Shown: piece after piece, positions 14,201-26,200 of the stretch
Layout: every line of letters begins with the position of its first letter
Position numbering within the stretch: position 1 is the stretch's first letter
Assembly: GCA_013397845.1 (NCBI GenBank)
Contig: VZTG01007436.1
Span: forward strand, 434,001-498,000
Origin: Melanocharis versteri
Lineage: Eukaryota > Chordata > Aves > Passeriformes > Melanocharitidae
DNA length: 64,000 bases
Direction of reading: 5' to 3'
Translations under genes and position numbers: made by a program
Notes under the pieces: model-generated
What the model was told of the DNA's origin: nothing
Database searches by the model: none
What the model saw: the letters and a program-made list of their open reading frames with translations, nothing else

Positions 14201-17200
14201 GGGAACAGTCTATGCCTGCACATGACCGTGTGTCCTTCTGCATACCCCTACTGTACTTCCTTGGTATGATCCCTGACTCATGCAGAGCCTCTGCAAGTAC
14301 CATCCTCAGGGAAGCTGACACTGGGGAGAGGTGGCGGTTCCGAGGTATGTTCTGTTGTTAAGCATTCCTGCTCCAATGGCTTTGGTCAGTGTATTTCTGG
14401 ACATCTGCATCAGGCTATATGGTGTCCTGTTACACGAGTGTAAACTTGGAATAAATCTGTAGCCTTAACAGGAGTTGTGCAAGATATGCATTTCTATATC
14501 TGAGAAGGGATTTGGAGTCACTGGTTCCAGGCGAGCTCCTAGGTCTGGCCTCTCATGGCCATCTTGCACCAAGTGTCTCCTCTCCCTTTCATTCCATCAT
14601 CCATTAGTTAAACTTCTTGCCAACTCGGCCTAGCTTTTCTGCTAGGGCAAGCAAGCAAGCAAACCAAATGCCCACTCAGCCAGAAACCACAGACCTCTCC
14701 CATATAATCAAGCAATGGGGATAATCTTGTAGGACAGCTTGGCACCCATAATGTACTCATTTTGCACATAAAAGAATAGCCAGGTAAAATCACTGGGTCA
14801 GAGCAAATCAGGACTCTATATGTAGATTCTTCCATAATACTTCTTCAGATCTTGCAGTTAAGTGAAAGACAAATCAGTGCAGAGCTGTTTAACAGAGGGT
14901 ACAGTGAACAGATTGTGTCAGATCCCTGCAGAGAAGTAATACTCAACAGGGCACCTTCGCCCATATCTCACAGCCTTGCTGCTTGAGCCACCAGACTCAT
15001 CTGTAACATCATAAAGCCACTTTGCCCACACTCCCATGGCAGCTTCAGGAAGGAGAAGTGAATGCGGGAGGATTGCTGCCCTGTCATTGTTATTGCAGGA
15101 GCAGCAGGGGAGCAGAAGAGGAGAGAGCTGGAGCCCTAAGGAAGTCCCATGGCATGACTGGCGGGTCTTAGGGCCCAGGCCTCCTGCACCCATGGGGTGT
15201 GGGAGTGCCTTGGGCTTGACCCTGCTGCCCTGTGTTGAGCAGACAAGAGCAACACTCCTCCCAGGTCAGCCTGTCAGCAGGACTGAGAGGTGTTAGGCAA
15301 GAAGATGGAAAGAGGAGGGCTATGCTTCAAGTTGTTTTTGTGTTCACTGGTACTTTATCACTTTGTAGCCTTTCCAGCTTGACCCCGAATCTTGCCTGCA
15401 TGCTTAAAATAGGGACCGGCTCATCCCAGCTGCCACATCCATCAGCCTCTGTCATTTTAGTCCTTTATCTCCCTCCTTGTTAATATAAGCCTGGAATGAG
15501 CATGTGTAGGTCTGTAATGAACTATTGCTGAAGAGCCACTGTCACAGCATAAATGCTGCTTCCTGGTACTTCTCCAGATGCAGCTGTTAACTGAGAAGGT
15601 AAAGCAGACACATTTTCCAGTGCTGCCTACTGACAGAGCAGCTAATGAAAAGAGTTAGGAAGTTGAAAAGAGGTTAAAAGAAGGGTTTCCCGGTATTACC
15701 CAAAAGGCCAGCTGCTGCTCCATAGCCAAGTACTAGGTGCTTAGCACTGGATGGGAACATACTTGCTTAGTATCTCTCCCAGTTGTGAAGCGAGGGGACT
15801 GAGGGTTAAAGGCTGTCAGCAGGTGCTCAGAGCATTCCTCACATCCCATGGTACTCCTCCCTGCTCACTGAAACCAAGGATGTAGGCTGGTGACCAGCCA
15901 GAACAGCAACAATAAGCTTCCTGCAATTCTCTAGTCCCTCAGTACTGCAAGTCTTTGCAGGCAACAGTTTGGTGTTCCCAGGCAGGAAGGATCAGGCTGT
16001 GCTCCCAACTCTGCCTGATGCTGTTTCAGGTACCTTTATACCAGAGAAGGCTGGTGGGATGCAAGCAGGCCATGTGGGCTGATAATCATGAGCAGGCAAT
16101 GCATTTTTCTCATGGTTAGTGAGGATGCTGGGTCTGGCTTGGTCTGTGCTCAAATTTTACTGGACTGAGAGAAAGCACATGCACTAAAGTAACTATTGGT
16201 TCTTCAATGCTCTACAGTCCAGGAGGGACTTTTCCATGTCTCAATTCCTTTCTGGGAAAACAGGACTAGGTCTCTTCCAGCGCAGGAAGAGACCTACAGA
16301 GTCTGAAAATAGCATTTGTCTGGCTCAGTCTTCCACAGATTTATAAACTGTCCCTGGAAGTTTATGAATTTGCTTCCTGGGATCAGAGGGAAATGAACTA
16401 TCCACAGCTTCATTTTTATGCCAAACCCCTACCCCACTGCATTTTCCAGGAAGGCAAAGGGGTTAAGCACCGAAGAGGATTGTGCTGAGAAAGAAGGACA
16501 GGACAGGACTTAACCCACAGCCATGACAGCAGGGTGCAGTGTGCTGGAGGCTGCAGAGCATCTGGACAGAGACCAACACAAGCCTGCCAGTTTTTATATG
16601 ACTGCCAGCTCTGTGCTGTAGAGACTTTAATGACAACCCATAGCCTGCACATCTCGAGTACAGCGAGGGCAGCACTGAGCCCTTGAGGCCGCAGGCCAGG
16701 GTGGCTGCCCAGTCCAAAAGCCAGGCTCCCTGCCCATCCTGAAGGTCAGGCTGCCCTCAGGCTCAGCCACTTGCTCCCCATGTCCAAAAGATGCCCTCTC
16801 CTGGGCACCCAGTGAGCCACATGAAGTGTCACTAACAGGGAGCTTCTGCTTAAGCTGCAGAAAGCTCGGAAGGTGTCACCCAACAGCTGTTCAGAAGAGG
16901 TGGGAAAAGTTGGAACAAGTGGCATTTCAAAGAGAAAACCTCTCTTTTCAAAGAGAAAACCTCTGCTTTCCGTAACACATACCTGGAGAGCTTTCTCATG
17001 CAAATGAGAAGCAGCACTGACAGGCTCTGACAAGTGGTCAGGGTTGGCCCCAGACCTGCCCCTGGGGGATTGCACTGTCCGACCTTCTAGCACCTACTGG
17101 CAAGGACTGACCTCTCCTTTTGTGCGGGGAGCCCCACAAATTCTGTGAGCCTCTCGTAACTGACTATTAAACTTTCCACACCATGCCTCAGTGGACACAC

Positions 17201-20200
17201 TTCCCCATAGCATACCTTGACTCATGTCAAGGTATGTCCTGTTTAGATTTCACATGGGTTTAGGAAATCCCAATTTCAGAGTCTTATGGATTTATGCTAC
17301 TGGAAATACAAATCAGTGTGAAAAACTGGAACATATTTACTCAGAAAATTGTCCATCTCCCTGTCCTCTCAGGAGGAGTTCTGAAGCAACAAAAGAGCTC
17401 GTGTCAGAGAGGTTTGGGTGTCTGCAGTACCTAGGTACATGCACATAAACACACATGTTTTCTTTCATTACTTTGCCTGCTTCCTCCCATTGATCATGTT
17501 CGATCAGACAGAAGGGAAAGGACAGAGGCAGCTGAGACAGAAAAAAAAAAAAGGAAAAGAGTAAGGCAACAATTGAGGAGGAAAAGAATAAGAAAAGGTG
17601 TTGAAAGGAAGGTCGGTGCTAGGAGAGGCCAGGAAGGCCAGGGTTGAGATCAGCTTTTAACAGTACAGTACAAGTTTCCTTGTAGAGCCCTCGGCAGACA
17701 AAAGGACACGCTGACTGTTGGACGTGTCTTGGGGAATTCAGCCTAGCTTTCAGGAACAGAATGCAAGAGAGGAGGGGTTCAAATGCAACTTGGCAGCATC
17801 TGTCCTTCAGTAGGGACTATATTTAGATAGTGGTATGTGGGGGCTGAACACATGCTGGGATGCTAAGAATAGAGTAGTCCTGATAGTAACTCAGTGGCTT
17901 CACATCTTGCTTCAGTACAGCCCAGGGAACCTGTCTCGAAACTTTGCAACCACTCTCCCTGCTGGCCAGCACTGCTTCTTTGTAATGAAGTAGGCTGTGG
18001 ATAAATAGAAGTGGTTTGCAGTGTAGGTTCATGTCATCCATCTCTCGCCTCGCCTCCCCAAGCTACTCTCCACTTCCTCTCACTGGGAGAGCTCAGCCTA
18101 TAAGGTAGGAAGACAAATTACATTATCAGTCTTCCCCTAATCTCCTACAATCTTTCCAGCAGAAACCTAGCAACTTCAGTCCAAGAGTTGTACACTGAAT
18201 ACAATTCATCTTCCCACCCAATGCCCTTCCACTCTCTGATTTCATCTCTCAACACACAGCCGTCCCCTTCCCCCAGAAGCTACAATGCCATGGGATCCAA
18301 CACTCCATACAACCTGGCAGTGTTTAAAGTTCTTGCCCAGCCTTACGTGAAATGTAATCCTGTCACAGGGTTCTCATGGAGAGGTAAGAAATGACTTGTT
18401 GTGGTACAAAGCATTACCAAAACGGAATGACTCAAGCAAGAGCCAAACCAGCATGTGGGTCTGCTCCTCCTAGAACCTCCTGCTCAGCTGAACCACAAAC
18501 AGAGCAGTTTCTAGATGCAAAAGCAGAAACGAACACCCTCCATCTCTTCTTCTTTCTGAAGATGTGTATTCATATAATTTTTGGTTATTGGACCAGTTTG
18601 ATTTTTGTCCAAGGCCAGGGTTTACTCTTTTTTTGTGTAAGGAAGGATACTACCCCTGTGGCTAGAGCGAGGAGATGGCTAGAATGGGTAGATGGCTGGA
18701 GAGGGATTCAGAAGACCTGGATGATTTTTTGAGTGACGTCAGAGAAAACACTCAGACTGTGAGCCATAAAAGGCAGGAGCCTGGAAACCAGGACATTTTT
18801 CAACAGTCTTTCTTTATCTCAGCTGCCCACCTGAACACAGAGATCCAGTGAGATACTTTTCCTACATCTTATCTATTAAGTAGCAAATAACATCACATCC
18901 TCATGGCAATGCCATGTTTTTACTGGAAGCTATTTTACAGGAGAATATTTACTTAAATCTGTTATAATTACAGTAAGCATTACAACTACACAGGAAGTTA
19001 GTTCCAGTAACTTCCTGACGAAACATCGCATTCCTTCTTAAGAGGTAACACTAGATGACTTGCTTCTTGGTAAAGTAGGTCCAGTGTCTCTGCAGACCTA
19101 CTTCACAGGCCATCCATGGTGAAGCGTAATTAGGGAGTCTTTATATAAAGAAAGAGGGAAGAGAACACATACTTTGTGGGATGGACACAGCAAGGGACAG
19201 TGGTGAAAAGACGTATCTTAAGTGGCAGGACAGACTTGGGTGGCTTCTGGGCAAGGGGTTTAGCGATGAGAGCTGGTAGTGGAAGAGGATGCTGGTACTG
19301 GTCAGTTGGTTAAGTTCATGTCACACTACTGTAAAATATGTTACTGCCTAAAGTGTACTGGTGCAGGAACGAGAGAACAACTTCTTAGACATGCTAGATT
19401 TAATTCTGATTTGTACCACAGGATACAAGCTGATATAAAAAAAAAACACAATCAGGGATTGTTGGTTTTCTCTCTCCATTGGTTTTCTCTTACTGAAATG
19501 AAGTGCCTTAAAATTTTTTTTTTTTGTTGTGATAATACAAAAGAGGGAAGAGGAAAACAACCTCAAACAGTCTACTTTCTTTTTTAAAGAAAAAATTTAG
19601 CACAGGTCTCATTGCTGGGAGCAAGTTTCTAGCCAGAAGTGGCCCCAGGTAGATTAAAAGAGGCTTTCTCTCCATAGCTACTTGTTACTTGATGGTAGAT
19701 TAGCTGAAAAGGGATTGAAATGTAGTATCAATGACAAAGAATAATGCCACATGTACTAGAATAGCTACTAAAAGTACTTGATAAGCATTTTACCCTCAAC
19801 AGAGTAAGCAGCAGGATATCAAGCATTTTTTATATGAAGCAAGGATTCAGAAAGAACAGATATATTTGTCAAATATTTGTACCAGGTCCCACATCTAGGA
19901 GCTGTAAGAAAAGCAACTAAATGTTCAGAAAAAACATGTTTATACATGTTCCATGTAAGTCCTTTTTCTAGAGGCTCAGCCTGGCTCCTGTGCTATAAAA
20001 GATTTAAGAATCTAAACCTAATGGAATTGGAGCTTATAAGCAAATCTAGCAACGAAAACATCTTTTTACAGGTACAGGCACTGAACTGAGACAGAAGGAG
20101 GGAAAGACCCTTGAACACAGCGCAGAGTTATCCAGAGACATGGCTTCAGTTCTCCAGGACAAGGTGTTCCCAACCTTCGCACTGTGTGCTGATACTGTGC

Positions 20201-23200
20201 TCTAAGAGCCCATGAGCATTTGCAAGCCTTGAATAAAAACCCTTCTCAAAACAGAAGGCTCTTTTCAGCCGCTACTAATTGTTGAACAGCAACAGTCTTA
20301 AGTATAATATGCCTCCACAGTATTTATGCTGAGAGAGGACAAATTAGAAGAACATATACCTACTATTATTTTGATAGAATGAGAATCACTTTTGCTTGCA
20401 AGAAAATAATGGACACAGCATTCATAATACTGCAAGAGTGGGTTTCTGCACCAAAAGACAGCACCCACTAACCCAAAGGCAGCCTCTCAGCAATAGTCCG
20501 AGGAGGATAAGCTCCACTGTTCTGCGGCAGCAAGGACAGGATCAGCCACAACTATGGATTAGAGAAGTACCCCATGCACCTGAAGGATCCAGGGCACTTA
20601 GGTACAGAAACCTTCCTGTGCCTTGCAACATCTTTCTCGTCATCTTGTAGGTATGAATGTACATCAAAAACCAGGCTCAGCCTCCACAGATGTATTCAGT
20701 AGTTCTAGCCAGTAGCAGGCTGAATAATGTCAGCAAATGAACCTGAGCTCTGGATCGTAACTACTGTAGCATCAAACTGTTGAAATGATCCTTGGCACAT
20801 CTTTGGCTCAGATTGGCAATTGCTGTCCAGAACAATTCCCAGGCACAGTTTGGGAGCTAGAACAGACCATTCCCAGAGCCACTTCCTTTGGGCATGTGGC
20901 CATTTTGTTTGGAAGAATAAAAAAGGTTAACAGCTGGGCTTCATTACACTCTGTAGCAGCTGGCATAAGTGCCAGAGAATGGTCCCAGGTACATTTAATG
21001 CACCACGTATAGATAGAGCGTGTATGATTTCACTGCAACTTCTCATCAAGAGATTCTTCCAGGTCCTCGGAAAGTTCCACCGGTGCCACAGCATGTGCTC
21101 CTTCACTAGAAGCCAAATGTAGCACCTGCCTAAGTGCCAACAGGCCATAAAATATGTCCAGGAGCACTCCCAAAGCAGCTTGAGGTACTGCAAAACCAGT
21201 ATCAGTGACTGCTACAGACTAGGCCACCAGCAGTGCTTTTTTAAGTGTGACAGTAAACATTTGCGAAAATAGATAAAGAACAGACTGCCCACTGAAGAGG
21301 GGAGAAGAAGAGAAGGTGCTCGCAAATCTGGAAGCCATCAGATCTATTTGGGTTAGAGCTGGCACCTCCAGCAGGAATAATGTCACATGAGCAAAGGAGA
21401 ATGGCACAGAGCAGCCAGGCTGTGTGTCACAGGGAGCAGTGACATGGCAAACAGGCAGCACGGATATCTTGCAGAGGAGACAGTAGAAAGAAGAGAGACA
21501 GTATCAGCAGAGAACCATACAGGAAAAAGTGGGAATATGTGGGAAAGATCTAAAAAGGAGGTTGTGATGAACTGCTCTTAACCAACAAAACAATTTTTGG
21601 CTTTAGAACCAATACGATCCTGTGTTACTGCTTCCCCTAACAATTCCCCTAACATGGCTGCAGAGTATTTGTACAGAACAGCCAGCTGAAAGAAGTCTCT
21701 GGAGCTACCAGGGCCAATCCTCTCTATTTTTCAGAGGCCATATTGTTTACTACAGTTCATAAACTGATTCAAAAGATTTTCAATTCTTTTTCTAGATTGG
21801 AAAGTCATTGCTGAACCTCCCTGTTTAGATGTTCTGTGCTGTCAATGCTGACACCTATATTTGAATAGTGTTGCTGGTATTTGCTCAACATCTATTTGTA
21901 GACTGCAGTCACCTCTTTCAATATTTTGCTAGGTGAAAGAAGCCTTCTCTCCTCCCCTCCTTTTCTATGGCTGCTCTACCTTACATTTATTTTCCTTGAA
22001 AGGGGCTGATTTTGTAAGTGTGGTATTTACAGTGAATTCCCCCTTGTGCATTAGACAGTAATATCAATGCCCTCCTAGTTCTGTTATACATGCCTACCTG
22101 AGGCTCATTCGTTTCTGTTTGCCTTTTTTTTTTTTTCAGAGATTCATAATTTTGCTGGCTTATTATTTGTGATGCACTAATATGCCCAGGTCCTTTGCCG
22201 CTACTATCAGTACCAGCTGTAAAGACTCAGTTTCCTCTATTTTGTCAGTATTACTTGTACTTGTGCTGGAGGTAGAAGTGCCTTCCTTGCTTTTTATAGA
22301 AAGTAACCATGTTTCCCCCTCATTGAATAAATCTTGTTTTGTAGCAGGATTCCTAAAGGCATGCACTTGCATCATCTTAAAATTGTCCTGTTCATCTTCA
22401 TAAAAATTATTTCCATAATATAATTTCATGTTAGGTTTCTACTTTGATTGACTAATGGCATTAGTGCTTACAACTATTGTCAGACTAGCTATTTTACGTT
22501 TTGATTTGTTTCAAATGCATTTGATGCACATATCCTTACTGCAAAGAAATCCTCCAGGAACCTGATGGTATTGTTCTCTCGTACTCTCTTTTCAGAATGG
22601 GTGAACCTTCTCATCAGTTACAGCTACATCTGAGGACCATGTACTTTCCTTCAGCCTTTCTAAAATAAAAATCTTGCCATCTATGGATCCTTTTTGCTTC
22701 TTGTGTTTATGTTTGTTCTCCTTCTTTCCTGATGACTGTTTCTGGTCAAAGATTTCTTGTATTGTGTTGTCATTTGCACCACAGCTACTGAGCTATACCA
22801 AATCAGCTTAATTTTCTTGAGGGGTAAACTTCCACTAGACTTTATCTGCTTCATTAGGTAAAAGATTCATTAGGAATCACGATAAGCCAATATGAATCCA
22901 GAGTAGTTCAACTGATTTCACTTAAAAGGACATTGCTGTAACTAAGAAAAAAATGAAGATTGTCCTTCGCTTTTTGTGTTCTTTAGTCTTTATTTCCCTC
23001 TTTATTTGTTTCTCTAGTTCTTGATATTCCTATCCTTTCTAATTTCTGCAGAATGATTCATGTCTGTTGATGTTTGATCATGCTGTGTATCTGCCTGCTG
23101 AGCATATAAATGTCTGCTTTTCTTTCAGCTTACTTATTACAGCGTGATACTTTAATACAATCCTCATTGAAAAATAATCTATTCTTTCTCATTGAAGGCT

Positions 23201-26200
23201 CCCCAGACACTTAAAAGTTTTCTTTTGTTTATTTTTTGGTCTCACTCTCTACTCTTATAGTATCTGTTTTTATGAGATGAATTATTAATGGTATACCTTT
23301 CAAATACACATCAGTCTGGTAGCCTTCAGATTCACATTAGGCAATTTTAGCACCTGGACATTGCAAATGATTGTTTGGGTGGAACAAAAAAGTCAGTATG
23401 TGCTCTTGTAGGCAAGTTTAAAATGAAAGGAATAGGCATTAGCAGCTACAGATCTGGAACCATAAAATCAGTCGGTGTTAATGCTAGCATTTCAATCTTG
23501 CTTGTGTTATTTAAACTTGTGCTTTTTCCTCAATATCCACTGAGCACTGCTGGAAGAAGCAATGTTCTGATCCCAAGGCAGGAACAGCTGGTTTGGCTCC
23601 GTAAGTTTACTTGAACACAAAGTTAGCTATCATAGAATCATAAAATGGTTGGAAGACGTCTTAAAGATCATCTTGTTCCAACCCCACTGCCACAGGCAGG
23701 GACACCTTTCACTAGACCAGGTTGCTCAGAGCCCCATCCAACCTGGCCTTGAACACTTCCAGGGATGGGGCACCCACAAATTCTCTGGGCAACCTGTTCC
23801 AGTGCCTCACTACATCTAATCTAAATCTCTTCTCTTTTAGTCTAAGATAATTCCTCCTTATCCTATCAGTGTCTATCCATTTAAAACATATCTCTCCCCA
23901 CTTTTTATAAGTTCCGTTTAGGTACTGGAAGGCTGCAATGAGGTCTCCCCAGAGCCTTTTGTTCTTCAGGCTGAACAATCCCAACGCTCTCAGCCTGTCT
24001 TCATAGGAGAGGTGCTCCATCCCTTGGATCATCTAGATCCTCCAGACCCTAGGAAGTCCACATCTTTCCCGCACTGAGGACCCCAAAGCTTTATGCAGTG
24101 CTGCAAGTGGGCAGAGGGGCAGAATCACCTCCCTCCACCTGCTGGCCACTCCTCTTTTGATGCAGCTCAGGATGCTGTTGGCTTTCTGGGCTGTCAGGGC
24201 ACACTGCTGGCTACTCCTCTTTTGATGCAGCTCAGGATGCTGTTGGCTTTCTGGGCTGTCAGGGCACACTGCTGGCTCATGCCCAGTTATGCGGGACCCA
24301 AGAGACTGTCCACACGTACGTAATTCCAGCGTCTTTCTCTAGGTGTGTCTCTGAATCCATAACCCACAGGGAGTTATCGAATGGCACAGAAGCTCTGTGG
24401 CAGCTGGATCCAGCATGTGAAGATACAGCTGCTTTTCTACCCCTTTGTGTCAGCTGGACTGAGGTTTAGACTTGATCCCTTGCTTGGAGAAACAGTTTAA
24501 ACTACAGCTATGAATCCTTTTAGTCTGTAGAAAAATGGTTTTGCACCCCACTTCCAACATGTTCATGTACTTTGTTTAGTTACAGCCAGCTGAATACTTT
24601 GCCCTAGAAAACAGTTTAAAATGCATATGTTCACTGTACATTTTGCATTAATTACAATTTGAAAAATGCCAATAATTTAAGCCATCCTTGTGAACACCTT
24701 ATGAGAGAACAACCAATTAGAGGCCCACCAATGTGAAAGGAAAGGAAAGGAAAGGAAAGGAAAGGAAAGGAAAGGAAAGGAAAGGAAAGGAAAGATGAAC
24801 CATACAGCACACCCAAAGTATTTTCCGGAAAACAAAAAAAAAGATATCAAGAACAGCAATCGGTGATTTATTTTACCATAGTCTCTATGAAGAGGGACAA
24901 TAAAAAGATGATGGTGATGTAAACTTTAGAAAGCATAAAGGCAAGAAGACTGTGAACTGTGTACATTGTTCATGTAAGATGAGGAATCGTGAAGGGCTTT
25001 GTAATACAACAAGAGCGACTCAAGCAGGAAATCCCACTTAGTGCACCATTTAGTCTTTGGAATGCCTTGTTGCTTGGTGTTATCAAATCTTCATTAGGAA
25101 ATCATGTAAGACAAATAAGGTACTAGTTGTTGAGAAACAATTTTCTGTTTATGTATAGGGTAAACCACTAGGACTACCAACTGTCAGATACTTCCCAGGG
25201 CGTGCTGATAACTACCTGAGAGGAAAGGATTTCCCTCCATATTGCATTACTCGAAAATTAGATGCATTGGTGGAATTTACAACTTCCTCTGAAATACTTG
25301 CAGGAAACACAAAAGAAGCAGGAAGCAGGACAAGGAGTGACTCTTAACCTAGTCTTGTTTAGCAATTCCAGCATCTCTACCAAAGTACAACATGTATCAT
25401 TTATACATAATGTATTTGTTATACTTGATTAATTTCCCTGATTAACTTTTTATCACTTATTCATCTAAAAAAGTACATCTGTATCAGCATCCAAAGGTAA
25501 GCCTCTTTCCTTAATGTTACTACTATGACTTTTCTAGCCTAGAAGTTGAAATTGTCTAAATTGACAGCACTGGAATCTCTGAGATACAAACTCTATCCAC
25601 TCAGTTATCTCCTGGCACCTATCAGCTATTCATGTCTGTATGTTCTATCACATGACACCTGGCAGTTTATTCTCTTCTAAGCAGGTTACATTCAGATATG
25701 ATCTTCCTGGGTACCTGGTAAGGACCTACAAATCCATTCTTTGGAGACTATTTAAATGGTGGTGCCTTTAAGACAGTATGTAGGGTCACTGGATGCTATT
25801 AAATTCTGGGCGATAATAGACAAAAAAGATAATTATAAAATGAAAATCCTGCCTAAAGAATGATGTATACTTTGAGCCTCAAATGGATTTGTATCAATTA
25901 TATTTCCATAATTATTTTTAATGCAATATCCAAGTATTGTAAAATTATATATATTTGTATTGCTAGACTTTAAAGTACAGCACCCAGTTCTGGGTGAGAG
26001 CTGCTTCTAGTTAATACCTTCCTGCAAGTGCTACTAATCCTTGAGCAATATTCCTAGGTGCAACCTAGCCTGGGTAATGACTAGTTCTTGCTGCTGTTCA
26101 ATCCTGAGTAATCTTTATAGACACTCACAATCTCCTCCCTCTTCAGTCCCACTTTCTTGTCTACTGAGGGAAAAACATGAGTCAAAATAATCTTAGATCA

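Noticed and set aside
23712..24032. Minus-strand 106-codon frame as a host gene
   Set aside because: The signature RHWNRLPREFVGAPSLEVFK identifies it as the broken C-terminal end of a CR1 LINE, not a cellular gene.
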